DNA of 64,000 nt from Gliomastix tumulicola (GCA_001599755.1 BCHX01000008.1:930001-994000); one strand, 5' to 3'; positions 12,245 through 23,673 are shown, numbered from the stretch's first letter. Notes: generated by a model not told the origin, from the letters alone. Numbers and translations: made by a program.

Positions 12245-13593
12245 AAGCAGAATTCCAAGACTGCATTACAAAGTTTCAGCAAATAGGCGCTAAATTACAT
12301 CGTACTGAGTCAAACGTTCTTGTCTGGTTGGCCTGTTCTGGTGAAATGGATGGCCCGATCAGTAGTAGCCCAGCTAAACTGTATGATCCTTCACAAACTC
12401 TTCAGTCAGCACGTATGATACCCAGCCCCGCAGACATCCAGCTTCGTTCATCAAGCCGAGGGTACTTTTAAAAGGCGGTGGAAGTAATACTGTCATGCAA
12501 CGATGTTCTACAGGCCACCCACCCCTCATGATCTTCCGGACGGCTATCTCGGCACATCTACTCCTGACTCTTTCGGCTGGCCTCCCGGCGATGGTCTAGT
12601 GAAAGGTGACGTGCTTCTCAGGAAAACGACTCGATCACTAAAAGCCTCGGTCAGCATCACTCACTTCGACTGATTCGGTCAGTGTGTCGGGCTCCATCCC
12701 ATGTATCTAATCTGCTCACCCGTCATGGATGTCACTGCCCTGGATGGAGTCATCACTCGACTTGAATCATTGAGCACACCTCTTTGATGGCTTCGTTCCT
12801 TGACCGGAACAGCCTCCCGTGCACACGCGAAGACGGGAGAGTTTACGCTAACCGCCCAGCCGTTGTGGTTGTTGGAGGGGAGTCCTGTCCAGAAGTAGAA
12901 ATGTGAGGAATGTGGAAATGAGTTTGCTTGAATCTCATTGGATGCCGCCCATAACTGGACCCTGCTTACACATGGGAGTGAGCAGCCGCACGGACACGAC
13001 TCGCTTCCCAAAGAGGTACTAGTCAGGGCGTTAGTCAGGAACAGCAAGCGGTGCCTCGTGCAAAACGGTGCGGCTGTTGACGTTGTCAGTCTAGAAGGAA
13101 AGAACGGTGACTAATACGGAACTACTGGTGTAGTCTTGAGTCGGCAATCGGTCAGACCGCACGGACAGATGATACATCGGGATAACAAGCCGAAGGGATG
13201 GGACGACGGAGGTTTCTCTTGTACTGCAGTAGTAGTTCTCACGACTCAGCGCGTTGAAAGCTGGTGGCAAAAGACCGGCAGAGGAGGATGCTCTCTTGAA
13301 TCAGGTCCTGTAGCGAAATCCAGGTACATATGACACTTGTAAAACAGCTCATAAGGCCTGAAGAGGTATAAAAACCCCGGCCTGCGCCCCGAACCCTTGG
13401 CACTCGTGTCCTGGAGATTCTCTCTGAAAAGCTCTCCTTCCCTACCATTTCACACTAGATCCTTGACGGAATCTATTGCATTCACTCCTTACTTAGCAGG
13501 TCTACACTACAATCCTTCACATACACACACGCGTGCGCGCACATACGCAAATACCCCTCTACCTCTTCTATATATATACCCATCCTCGCCAAC
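12245..13593. other. Intergenic; promoter side of chitinase gene
   Basis: There is no coding frame I can support. The right part holds the chitinase promoter: TATAAAA at 13367-13373 and a CA/CG-rich alternating purine-pyrimidine stretch near 13518-13540 that would lie in the 5' leader. Confidence 0.5.
13367..13373 (+). promoter_or_regulatory. TATA box of chitinase gene
   Basis: TATAAAA lies about 220 bases before the chitinase start codon and is followed by a pyrimidine-rich leader. It is the only well-formed TATA element close upstream, so transcription probably starts near 13400. Confidence 0.5.
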
Positions 13594-14589
13594 ATGCAGC
13601 TCACCACTCTCGTCGGCATGGGCCTTGCGGCCACCGGAGCTATTGCTGTTCCTCTGACCACTCGCCAGGAGTCATCGGGCAAGACCGTTGTCTACTGGGG
13701 CCAGAACGGTGGCAACACAGTTGAGAACAACGACCTCTCGACCTACTGCGGCAACGGTGCCGGCATTGACATCATCGTCCTGTCCTTCCTGTACGAGTAC
13801 GGCAACGGTGTCACTATTCCATCCGGAACCATCGGCCAGTCTTGCTCCATCTCCACCACTGGCGAAGGCCAGGGCTGTGAAGAGCTGGCTGCTGCCATCT
13901 CCACGTGCCAGTCCAACGGTGTCGATGTCATTCTGTCCCTGGGAGGTGCTTCTGGCTCCTACGCCCTTACTTCCCAGGCCGAGGCCGAGACCATCGGCCA
14001 GAACCTCTGGGATGCCTACGGAAAGACCTCTGGCGGCAGCGTCCCCCGACCCTTCGGAGACTCCTTTGTCAATGGTTGGGACTTCGACATCGAGTCCAAC
14101 AGCGGCAACGACAACTACCAGTACCTGATTGCTAAGCTGCGCTCCAACTTTGCCTCTGACGCCTCCAACACCTACTACATCACCGGTGCTCCCCAGTGCC
14201 CCATCCCAGAGCCCAACATGAACGACATCATCACGCAGTCCCAGTTCGACTACCTCTGGGTCCAGTTCTACAACAACCCTGGCTGCTCGGTCACCGGAGC
14301 CATCAACATGGATGAGTGGAGGCAGAACATCGCCAACACGCCTTCGGCCAACGCCAAGATCTTCCTCGGCGTGCCTGCCTCCCCCATGGCCTCTACGGGA
14401 ACCTCCAGCGGCGCCCAGTACTATCTCCAGCCGGCCGATCTTGCCAAGCTCGCCACTGACTACTCCGGCAAGGATGGCTTTGGTGGCATCATGATGTGGG
14501 CTGCTGGCTTCTCGGACGCCAACGTCGAGAATGGCTGCACCTACGCGCAGCAGTCCAACCGCATCCTGAGCACTGGCTCGGCCTGCTAA
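13594..14589 (+). CDS. Secreted GH18 class III endochitinase
   Basis: An intronless frame of 331 aa. Residues 1-19 form a signal peptide, followed by a TTRQ stretch that may be a Kex2-like processing site. The GH18 barrel shows YWGQN (residues 34-38), the SLGG strand (115-118) and the catalytic DxDxE as D163-F-D165-I-E167, with E167 as proton donor. Many GH18 members have DG before this motif; here it is NG. The pattern is of the hevamine-like plant-type (class III) chitinases, typically 300-340 aa. No chitin-binding module or GPI signal is present after the barrel, which ends in a Cys. The enzyme should cleave chitin beta-1,4 links outside the cell, in wall remodelling, nutrient scavenging or attack on other fungi. 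Confidence 0.93.
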   Translation: MQLTTLVGMGLAATGAIAVPLTTRQESSGKTVVYWGQNGGNTVENNDLSTYCGNGAGIDIIVLSFLYEYGNGVTIPSGTIGQSCSISTTGEGQGCEELAAAISTCQSNGVDVILSLGGASGSYALTSQAEAETIGQNLWDAYGKTSGGSVPRPFGDSFVNGWDFDIESNSGNDNYQYLIAKLRSNFASDASNTYYITGAPQCPIPEPNMNDIITQSQFDYLWVQFYNNPGCSVTGAINMDEWRQNIANTPSANAKIFLGVPASPMASTGTSSGAQYYLQPADLAKLATDYSGKDGFGGIMMWAAGFSDANVENGCTYAQQSNRILSTGSAC

Positions 14590-15094
14590 GCAGCATCAAA
14601 AAGGCCTTTCATAAGCATGGGTTGGTCGTAACACCATTCAATAGAATCAAGACATCATGCACAATAAACCAATTATTTTAAACCCTCAAGTCCTATGCCG
14701 TGATTGGTGATTGTCCTGGCTGCTTTGAGCTATGTCAGTGCATCGGGACGGACTCGTAATCGTAAACGACGTTTATAACGGACACACTGTGAGAATGAAT
14801 ATCAACAACCTCTCCGAGCCCACTCCTCGACGTCAGTCAAGGCAAGAAGATTGAAGAATTCCCTGCGCCGCTCAGGCATATCATGAGCGGCTTTGAGAAC
14901 AATCCCATCCAAGGGATATTACTGTGACTGATTTTTGGGCGGTCTTCGTGTCCATCGCTGGCAACGACGCTAAACTAGACCATCGGGGGGCTGCCCCTGT
15001 TCCCCTATCAAACCCCTGCCTGGCCCAGCCACCTAGAAAAAGCTGAGATTTAGCAATCAAATCTCGACTTCACGACTTCATAGAACAAAACATC
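14590..15094. other. Intergenic, 3' region of chitinase
   Basis: About 500 bases with no gene seen. AATAAA-like stretches near 14660 (ACAATAAACC) could serve chitinase polyadenylation. Confidence 0.4.
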
Positions 15095-17580
15095 ATGTCT
15101 ATCGATCGCAAATCAGATAGTAACGAGCACCAGCCCGGCGCAAAGCCAGCCTCAGTCAAGGATGAAAGCGACACGAATAGCCCCCCACAAGACGCACCGA
15201 GCGGCTAGGGCGCGTCCGCTAATGCCGCCGAGTATGACCGCCTTTTCATGCGCTACATCGATCCCAGCACCTTCATCGTCGGCACGCCCGAGGGTGTGCG
15301 CGAAGAGGCAGAAGACAGGGTACGCAGGATCCTCCGAAGCTACAGAGTCCTGGCGAGATCGTCGCCCGGCACGAGGCCACGATCCAGAAGCGCTGGGCCA
15401 AGAAGACGCGCCAGCAGAGGCTGAAGCTCCTCCTCGACGCATGGCCGGGCATGTCCGTTGACCACCGTCCAGACCTGGTGGACTTCCGTGGAGGAGGCGG
15501 GAAGACCGACGGCGAGTCTGAAGATCCGTCGGACACGGCGAGGGGCGCCTATCTGTGGCCTCATATCAGTCAAGAGGACCTTTCCGGGCCCAGGAATTTC
15601 CTGTTGATGATCAATGCGCGCGGCCACAACCATCCACGCTTGCTTTCAGACGCCGACTGGGAGTCTACCAAGCTAGCCAGGGCATCTTGGAACGCCATAC
15701 CCGTGGTCTTGGACTGCTACACCATGATGCTGAATGGCAGTCCTGAGGAGGGCAGGCCTAGCAAATATGGAGAGCTCATCTCATGGGCAGACTGGAAAGG
15801 GGCACACAAGCTCCAGGCTCAAAGAGGAGAGTTCTCTGCCGGCGGCGGCCTGCTGATCCTCGAGGTCCAGGGCAGGCTCATGAGGTTTCTCGCCGACGTG
15901 TGCCGCATCCTCATGCAGGATATTCCTGCCCGGAGGTTGCTGACGGACGCGTCCGCCTTGCAGCCCGAGCCTCCCCTCAGAACGGCCGGAGCTACGGAAG
16001 GGTATGAAACCTTGATAACAACGCTTGACGAGGCCCCCTATCGCGTCCCTGCCAGTCTCGACTTCCGCCGGCTCGAGGCGGTCCTCAAAGCTCGACTTGA
16101 CGCCGCAGAGTATCACTTGCTGGCTCTACGCGAAGATCCCCTCTCCTTTTACAGCAGTATCATGGACGAAAAAGAACACAGACGGGAGATTGTGGATGAC
16201 ACGGAGGGTGAAAAGCACCCATCACTTGATCCCAAGCCAGCAGACGAGTTCTGGGCTCGCATCTTCCGAGATATCCTGAGCACAGCCTATATTGACCTGG
16301 ACCTACTCGCCAATCTCCATGGTCAGGTGAGAAATATCGTCGCACTCGAAGCGAAACACGCACAATCCATCTCAGCGCCGGATTGCGATACCCTACCCGA
16401 GGAGTTCTTATACGCCATCCTCAAGTTCCGCCGTTTCCTAGAGCTGACCTCGCCTACCTATCCAGGTGATCTGTTGGCCATCCTGCCAGCTTCGCCACCC
16501 TGGAGGAGCAAGTTCGTTCGCAAGGCACCCATTAAGAGTGCCAGAAAACCCGCCAAGAAAGAAGAAATCGAGCTTGTAGGGAGGCCGTCGGCTCAACTGG
16601 GCGATCTTGAGCTCCTGATACAGTGGAAATTGAGAGTCCTGGAGGATGACGCCATGGAGCAACATAGGAAGTCGATCGGCGTACCGACTCTAGTGATCGA
16701 GCTAGGTCGTATTGTCGAGAAGGATCCTGCGGCGCAGCAACTGCTCTCCGGGAAGCTCGACAATCTCATCTGTGACTACTCTACACTGATCTATTACCTC
16801 GGCTAGCTCGACCTCTTTGTGCCCTAGTCACGATGCTACGACGCGTATCTCGAGAGGCTGCAGGACAAGTTGGTGGCGGATACTCAGCAGGCTGGAAGGC
16901 ATTGGGAGCGGATCATGGCCGCCTTTGATAAGGCTAATCTGCTAGCCACCGGTGGCGGTGGGAGGAAGAGCGCCGCATCTCTGGGCAATCCCGATGGGGA
17001 CAAGTTTGCCTATCCTTTTGACAGGAAGAGGACAAAGGAGAACGTGGATGTGCTGCGCCGAGCTGAGAAGAACCTGGACGAGTTCTGGTCTACGGTCGAC
17101 CAGATCATGCAGGCCAAGTGTGGAAGGCTGGCGGGTGCTGCCATCGACCGCGTGGTCGTCAGACTACAAGGCGAGACCCTAGAGCGCACGCCAGAATGGA
17201 TAGATCCTGCAGCGACCAAGAAGGCACTGAGTGCGAAGATGGCCTCCCTGGAACTAACGGGTGAAGCCAGAGCAGCTCAGGTAGCCGTAGACTCGCGCGC
17301 GCTCAAGGCATTCCGCGCCGTGTTCTACAACCCGTCTGTCACATCAAGTCCCGGGTCTCTCACCTGGGTTGACTTTGTCCACGTCATGACATCTGCGGGC
17401 TTCGCGGCCGAAAAGATGTACGGGACGATGTGGCAACTTACTCATCCGCACAGTGAGACGAGAATCGAATTCAGACAGCCGTCCACAAAAGTCAAGCTAT
17501 CCCTCAGTACTGTGAGGCGTTTTGGGAGGAGACTGTGCCGTTCATTCGGATACTATAGCGATAGCTTCGTACTGAATTAA
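15095..17580 (+). pseudogene. Conserved fungal protein of unknown function, disrupted by three TAG codons and a frameshift
   Basis: The ATG at 15095 opens a frame that meets TAG at about 15207. Coding continues in the same frame (EYDRLFMRYIDP, GTPEGVREEAEDRVRRIL) to about 15330, then shifts by one base into a long frame (GEIVARHEATIQKRW onward). That frame meets TAG at 16804-16806 and again at 16825-16827, and resumes in the same frame (CYDAYLERLQ) to a natural TAA at 17580. The amino acids on both sides of every break read as one protein of about 820 residues. All three stops sit in a CTAG context and would each be one transition away from CAG (Gln) or TGG (Trp). I recognise the family only as a widespread fungal protein without assigned function. 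It is most likely a young pseudogene. RIP-like C-to-T changes, sequencing error, or stage-specific A-to-I mRNA editing (UAG to UGG) could also contribute. Confidence 0.7.
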
Positions 17581-18037
17581 TTGAAGAGAGCAGGCTATCC
17601 CGTAGCTCAGGTTGTAAGAGACATATGAGTGCGACGGTTTTCTCGTTCGTCCTTCAACATAGCCCAATCAAACCCTTGCCGTCGTTTCATCACTCATTCC
17701 TTAATCTGGCAAAATCGACCCCCCCAAGCTCGTGGCACCAATGACATTCCGAGATGCACCTTAGGCGCCGAAATGTGCAGAAAGGCCACAGCACGGCCCA
17801 ACTGCGCCCCAATAAATGGTTGCCTTACCGCGACTCCGCCACGCACCCTCTGCGGCTGAATGTCTATTGCTCGTTGGGCATGATCCGGACTTGGGCTTTT
17901 TCTTCCCCTCACATCCCTTCTATCGACTTCCGTCCACGACAGCGTGAGAGGACGGAAAGGGCCTACGCGCCCATTTTTTAATCAAGCCATCACTTCGCCG
18001 ACCATTGAATCATCAATATCAATCACAGACCGTCGCT
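17581..18037. other. Intergenic; upstream of NACHT gene
   Basis: About 457 bases with no further coding frame. A stretch near 17598-17615 resembles part of a tRNA D-arm but no cloverleaf can be completed. Confidence 0.4.
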
Positions 18038-21025
18038 ATGGAAGCGCTTGCCGGTCTAAGCGTTGCGGCCAACGTCGCCCAATTCGTCGTGTCTGGGCTG
18101 CAGAGCGCAAAGTACCTGTGCAAAGCATACAATCAGACCAGCGACTTCATCCGCGAGCGTTTTGAAATGAGCGCCATTATCGAGAGCATCCGCAGCAGTG
18201 GATATACCCTCAAAGCCATTCCGGAGGTCAAGGAGGACCAGGAGCTAAGGGAAATCCTAAAGCAAGCACAGCTACTCGCCGACGAGCTAGTCAGTAGGTT
18301 TGAGGCGCTAGATCGTCGCGCCTCGAGGCCTCTGGGTAAAGCTCAGGTCGCCTTCCACGCGCTACGCGAAAAGTCCGACATTGAACGGCTCCTCAGACGG
18401 CTCGTGGCGTTGCGAGATCAGGTGACGGCTTCATTGGTGATTTTATCGAGGTTGGTCCGCCCCCCTCACGTAGAGGCCTTTTTAAAAAAGCCTCCAATAC
18501 TAACAAGAGCTTCTGATAGCCTGGCACGGGGCACTGGCCGTGCTGCACTCACGGAGGTGCATTCTATCGTCACGTCCAACCGCGAAGAGGTGTCCAAGAG
18601 ACTTGATAAGTTATACGACGACTTGGTCAAGGTCCGTTCAGAAATGCACGGCTCGTCGGAAGAGGACAAGCAAAATTTGCTCAAGACAATGGCAGATGCT
18701 GCTACCAGCGCGACCAAGCACTGCATGCTCAGGAGAAGGGTAGAAGACGTCCTCCAGAGCCTCAAGTTTGACAATATCTCGGACCGCGAGTCGGCAGTAC
18801 CCAAGGCGCACGAGCAAACATTTCAGTGGGCTCTTGCAGGTACAAAATCAACACTCCCCGACTGGCTGCGTTCTGGAAGTGGCATCTACTGGATCGAAGG
18901 CAAAGCTGGCTCAGGAAAATCTACGCTGATGAAATTCCTCCAGAGGGATGATCGAACTACGAATATGCTGAAGGAGTGGACAGATGGCCATCCCTTGAGT
19001 TTTGTGAGCCACTATTTCTGGGCTCCCGGCACCGAGCTGCAGAGAAACATGATCGGTCTGTTTCGCACACTCTTATTTCAAATACTCGTCAAAGATCCGG
19101 AGCTGCTGGACCGTGTCTGTCCAGCGAGGATGAGCGAAGAAGGCTATGCTCATATGAAGTCCTGGACGTTGGAAGAGTTGGAAGCTTGCTTTCGGGTATT
19201 ATCATCCATGGCCAGCTTACCCTCAAGGCTCTGTTTCTTCATTGATGGCTTGGACGAGTTCGAGGGCGACTCACAAACTCTTGTTGACGTCATCAGGTCG
19301 ATTTCCAACTCCAAATCTAAGCACATCAAGTTCTGTGTTGCAAGCCGGCCATGGCTCCGATTTCAGGAATCCTTCGGTAACAGTTCATGGAAATTATCTG
19401 TTCATGAACATACTCAAGACGATATCAAACATTATGCCCTGGACCGTCTCTCTCTAAACGAGCAATACAGGAACCTTCAGGCGGAGAACTTGAATCAGGC
19501 AGACCGTCTCGTCCAGGAGATTTCCCACGCGGCAGACGGTGTTTTCCTTTGGGTCTACTTGGTCGTACGAGACTTGCTCAACGGACTCTCAAATCATGAT
19601 GATCTATCAACTTTGAGGCGGCGGCTTCAGAACGTCCCACGTGAGCTGGACGGCTACTTCCAGAGGATGCTCAACTCCATCGAGGAAGTGTACCGGAGAG
19701 AAGCCTTTTCGCTGTTCGGAATCCTGGCATATATAAGACTCCCTCTCAACACACTTATAACCTGGAGGCATCGAGGTGTCTGCGAAAGTGACCCGTCAGA
19801 GTGGACCGGCTCACCCCCCGCCGGATGTCATGAAGAAAATATCATGATGGATTCAAAGATGAGACTTGCAAACCGCATGCGCAAGGTCATCTCACAGTCT
19901 GCAACATATGAGGTTCAAGGCGAGAAACGTCTCCTTATAGCCAGATGCAAAGACCTTATCCACGTGTCAGATGTCTTAGTACATACCGATGGTCGAGATA
20001 TTTGTACCGTCGGATTCCTGCATCGAACAGTTGCAGAATTCATTGGCGCGGCCATGAATCGAATGGCGGCTGAGAAGCATATGATCTGGCAACAGAGCCC
20101 AATGCCAGCCAGGACACTGGCTCAAGTCTACCTGGAACTTCTTGTTGGCGACTCTGGTGAACCCAGAGGTGTCTGGAATTCCACGTCCGAGGAATACTTC
20201 AACTGGGTTTTATACCTGGCTTTGCAAGCCAAACGGCACTCTTCTACGGCCTATCTGGAGATCATGTACTGCTTATTCCTCATTTTCTCACTAGAGATTG
20301 CCTCCTTGACTTTGGAACACACATCTACTACCGGGCTGATTGGAGCCGCGATGGCTGCCGACGTTTCCTTCTCGAAAGCCTGCAATTGGGACGGCACAAT
20401 TTCCACGCGGGAAGAAGCGCTCTTTTGGCTTCTCCATTGTCGCGACTGCCACACGGATTACACAACTTGGGAACTGGGTTTAATGTGTCGAGACATCTGC
20501 TTTCGATCACATAGCGCCCCTGTGCTAGGGGCGGATGGTGTCGTCAAACTCCAGCAACATTCCGAGATCAACCTGAGTATCGTTGAGTCTCTTGTGAAAC
20601 ATCTTCGATCCAACGGCGCAGGCCAACTAGCGAACGCATGGTCGTTAGGCCTTGAGACCTTACAAACAGCCCCGATGATCGACATCCCGAGCAACATATA
20701 TGATGTCTGTCTCATTTACATACGCTACGGAGCACCACGCCACCTCCGATTTCTCAGACGGCCAGAAGAACGGGGTAGGTATCATGACGATGCAATGGAT
20801 ATTCTAGGGCAATTACCTCCGATATTGAATCTACCTTACCCAGCTGAATCTCGATTAGCTCAGGAGTTCTTGAACGCCGAGCTTGCTTCCCCTGAAATCC
20901 AGGAGGCAAAAGGTCTGGAAACCTCCAGTCTAGAAGGTTCTTCGCTTTGGTCATGGATTACAGGAACGTCGAATAAGCGGATGGTCCGTCTTGGTCGAGA
21001 CCAGAGCACTATCCGGTTCGGGTGA
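18038..21025 (+). CDS. NACHT-domain NTPase (fungal NLR-like, no C-terminal repeats)
   Basis: A single exon of 995 aa. I start at the ATG at 18038, because MEALAGLSVAANVAQFV is the usual opening of the helical N-terminal domain of this fungal family; an in-frame upstream extension from 18005 is not needed. A coiled, helical N-terminal region (about 1-240) is followed by the NACHT core: Walker A GKAGSGKST at residues 288-296, and Walker B CFFIDGLDE at about 399-407. After NACHT comes a region like the DUF7791 winged-helix segment. The remaining 350 residues have no ankyrin, WD40 or TPR repeat that I can see. Family members act as intracellular STAND switches in heterokaryon incompatibility and innate-type responses. 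Here the N-terminal effector is not a recognised HET, patatin or lipase domain, so output is unknown. Confidence 0.88.
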   Translation: MEALAGLSVAANVAQFVVSGLQSAKYLCKAYNQTSDFIRERFEMSAIIESIRSSGYTLKAIPEVKEDQELREILKQAQLLADELVSRFEALDRRASRPLGKAQVAFHALREKSDIERLLRRLVALRDQVTASLVILSRLVRPPHVEAFLKKPPILTRASDSLARGTGRAALTEVHSIVTSNREEVSKRLDKLYDDLVKVRSEMHGSSEEDKQNLLKTMADAATSATKHCMLRRRVEDVLQSLKFDNISDRESAVPKAHEQTFQWALAGTKSTLPDWLRSGSGIYWIEGKAGSGKSTLMKFLQRDDRTTNMLKEWTDGHPLSFVSHYFWAPGTELQRNMIGLFRTLLFQILVKDPELLDRVCPARMSEEGYAHMKSWTLEELEACFRVLSSMASLPSRLCFFIDGLDEFEGDSQTLVDVIRSISNSKSKHIKFCVASRPWLRFQESFGNSSWKLSVHEHTQDDIKHYALDRLSLNEQYRNLQAENLNQADRLVQEISHAADGVFLWVYLVVRDLLNGLSNHDDLSTLRRRLQNVPRELDGYFQRMLNSIEEVYRREAFSLFGILAYIRLPLNTLITWRHRGVCESDPSEWTGSPPAGCHEENIMMDSKMRLANRMRKVISQSATYEVQGEKRLLIARCKDLIHVSDVLVHTDGRDICTVGFLHRTVAEFIGAAMNRMAAEKHMIWQQSPMPARTLAQVYLELLVGDSGEPRGVWNSTSEEYFNWVLYLALQAKRHSSTAYLEIMYCLFLIFSLEIASLTLEHTSTTGLIGAAMAADVSFSKACNWDGTISTREEALFWLLHCRDCHTDYTTWELGLMCRDICFRSHSAPVLGADGVVKLQQHSEINLSIVESLVKHLRSNGAGQLANAWSLGLETLQTAPMIDIPSNIYDVCLIYIRYGAPRHLRFLRRPEERGRYHDDAMDILGQLPPILNLPYPAESRLAQEFLNAELASPEIQEAKGLETSSLEGSSLWSWITGTSNKRMVRLGRDQSTIRFG

Positions 21026-21915
21026 ATACCTACTACTCATGGGTCATCAACACTATCCCATGTGCATGTGAGCGGCCCCAAAGCTGCAGCGGCATGTCTA
21101 AAGCTGGCAGGTTCAGGGCGGTTTCGGGGAAGCTGCCTCCCGTCACCTAAAGTGGCCTGGGGGGGTGATCGTCTTTCCGCCCCTCATGCCTATGGCTGAC
21201 TAAGCTACGTGCCATTCTGATCGGGATCGGATTATCGGGTCTCCGGGCGAGATACGTCCCTCCCTCCCACGTCACATCGCGACTGAGGATCGACCGAGGA
21301 TCACCATCCCTATCATATTTCTCCCAGCCTGCTTCTGCCACGCCTCTCTTCGGTCTCACTAATCGAATACTTCCTGCCTCTACCAGCGGCTAATTAATAG
21401 TCTGCCCCTCTCCGCGATGATGCCACCACTATCGATGGCGCAATCCAACCACCTCCGACAATCGCCGACCGCGCGCCGTGGGTCCAGCTCCCTGCTCTCG
21501 AGAGTAATGATTCATCACGTTCGAGGCGACCAGCCGCGGGGCTGCCAAATCTGCGCACGCCAATGCGCTCAGTGTCGGCCCGCGAGACGAACCTCAACCG
21601 AATAGGCCTAGCGACCACCAACCAAAGGTCGCTCAACATGCGCTGTTTTTCTTCGCCGTCCCGTTCTTTTCTCGGTCCAGCCGAAGCTAGCAGCTATGAG
21701 CGAAGCTCCCCGTTCCCCACCACCACGGACCCTGATTAAATCTTGTGCGCCATCGATCCGTTATCGCGCCCTTCGGTCCTCGAGGATGGTGCTCTGACAT
21801 CCCAGAGTCTTATAGGGGGGCATAGTTCGGACAAGCCAACTCTCTTGTGTGGCATCTGAAGCAGAACAGCCCGGTTCGACATCCACGAGCGCAGCTCGCT
21901 CTCAGCTCAACCGCC
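21026..21915. other. Intergenic; promoter of AKR gene
   Basis: About 890 bases without a supported coding frame. Short open frames on both strands have no family features. Confidence 0.4.
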
Positions 21916-23109
21916 ATGATGAATACGCAGCCGCCGCTGTCGACGGTCCTCCCGCCCCTCATTCTTGGCACCGCGACCTTCAACACGCAGTACCACCCCG
22001 ATCCGACGCATATGCCATACGAATCGATCGTCCGTCGCGCCCTCCTCACGCACGGTATCACCGCCTTCGACACGTCCCCGTACTATGGCCCCTCCGAGAT
22101 CCTCCTCGGCGATGCTCTGCAGAAGGTCAACAACCCGCGATCCTCTTATCTCCTCATCACGAAAGCCGGGCGCATCGCCGCCGACCAGTTCGACTACTCC
22201 CCCGCTGCGATCCGGGCCTCCGTCCGACGGAGCTTGAGCCGACTTCACAGTCCATACCTCGACCTTGTCTACGCGCACGATGTCGAGTTTGTCACACCGG
22301 AGGAGGTCCTGGCCGCTGTCCTGGAGCTTAGAAGACTACGGGACGAGGAGGGCCTGCTGTGCTACGTTGGTATTAGCGGTTACCCCGTCCGAACACTGGC
22401 GTCGCTGGCCGAGATGATCTACCGCGAGACGGGCGAGCCACTCGACGCCGTGCTGTCATACAACCACTTCTGCGTCCAGAACACCCGGTTAGGCGACCAG
22501 GAGCTGCTTCAGCGGTTCCAGAACGCCGGCGTAGAGTGTCTCCTCAACGCCAGCATGCTCGGCATGGGCCTCCTGACTACACGAGGAGTCGACGCCGGTC
22601 CCATGGCCACATGGCACCCCGCCCCTCCCGAGCTTCGCCAGACGTGCCACGGTCTCAGGGAGATCGCTCAAGCTGACGGCGAACATCTCGAGAAGGTGTC
22701 GATCCGTTGGTCCCTCGATAACTGGGCCCGGACAGGCGCCGACTTTGGCACGACCGCGATCCCATACAAGGCAAACAGGAGGAGTGACACTGTGCAGTCG
22801 GGCCTCACCGCGCGGATGGGCATCAGCGTCATGGGCGTGTCGACGGTGGCGGAGCTCGACGAGACGTGGGAGGTGTGGCGGAGCGTCGTCAGCGAGGAGA
22901 GCGACGAGCTCGAGGCCGAGCGCAGAGACAGGATAACGCGGCTGGTGGAGGAGAGGATGTGGCCTGCGCTCGGGCGGTGGAAGGACTATTCTTGGGAGAG
23001 CGGTCTCTCGCCGGGTGACGCTGCCCTCCCCAAGGATGACCTGGAACGCGTGAACATCAAGCCGGGGGATAACCTGAATGTGCGACTGACAGTCAAGCCA
23101 AGCCTGTAG
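21916..23109 (+). CDS. ARA2: D-arabinose 1-dehydrogenase / L-galactose dehydrogenase-type aldo-keto reductase
   Basis: An intronless gene of 397 aa. The start at 21916 (context ACCGCCATGATG) is preferred over an in-frame codon 23 residues upstream, because the family begins just before LPPLILGTATF. The aldo-keto reductase tetrad is visible: D52 and Y57 in AFDTSPYYG, K83 in LLITKAGR, and H121 in LVYAHDVEF. These fit the (beta/alpha)8 barrel with NAD(P) binding. The spacing and the LGDAL/SVRRSLSRL segments match yeast Ara2-type D-arabinose dehydrogenase, which makes D-arabinono-1,4-lactone for D-erythroascorbate synthesis in the cytosol. Substrate assignment is by family resemblance, and the symbol is by analogy with yeast. 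Confidence 0.85.
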   Translation: MMNTQPPLSTVLPPLILGTATFNTQYHPDPTHMPYESIVRRALLTHGITAFDTSPYYGPSEILLGDALQKVNNPRSSYLLITKAGRIAADQFDYSPAAIRASVRRSLSRLHSPYLDLVYAHDVEFVTPEEVLAAVLELRRLRDEEGLLCYVGISGYPVRTLASLAEMIYRETGEPLDAVLSYNHFCVQNTRLGDQELLQRFQNAGVECLLNASMLGMGLLTTRGVDAGPMATWHPAPPELRQTCHGLREIAQADGEHLEKVSIRWSLDNWARTGADFGTTAIPYKANRRSDTVQSGLTARMGISVMGVSTVAELDETWEVWRSVVSEESDELEAERRDRITRLVEERMWPALGRWKDYSWESGLSPGDAALPKDDLERVNIKPGDNLNVRLTVKPSL

Positions 23110-23673
23110 AGCAGGCGTTTAATTTTAATTACGTGTTGCCCCGGCTGTCGCGACAGCTGTCTTTGTCTTCATCCAAGACCGTCAACCTACACAAGCTCAA
23201 CAGCCAACGTAGACTTAGCACTGTCATCTATACTTGGCTTCCCCAACGCAGTCACTTCCTGGCCATGCTCGTCGTATCTCGTAAAGTAACAGTCACTCTT
23301 CCCAGGGACGTAGTCTTTAGCGCAAGACCAACACCGCCTCGCCGTATTTCGTTTTCAGCCAGATTTTAGCGCCCCGCCCGATGTCTCCTAGCTGCAGATC
23401 ATCGTCCTTTCAGACGAGGTCTGATTGGATGATCTCGAAGATCTCGGTCAAGATGAGGACCGTATCTCGCGTTGGTTTCCGGTGGAGCAGCGGCATAGCC
23501 TGTCTTGCCCGTCTCTTGGCTTCATCATCTTAGCATCTGCATGAGCCTCATTGTGAATGTGCACACATAGAAGGGGCCAGACGAAGTATTTAAAGTTGGC
23601 ATGTCTGGCTATTACAGATGCAGGCTTTTCCCGAATCCAAACATGTGCAAACAACCGGAGTGAAGAGACCATC
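23110..23673. other. Intergenic; promoter of beta-lactamase-like gene
   Basis: About 560 bases with no coding frame I would support. Confidence 0.35.

Noticed and set aside
17595..17620. tRNA-like fragment (GTAGCTCAGGTTGTAAGAG)
   Set aside because: Resembles a D-arm but no acceptor, anticodon or T-arm can be paired around it.
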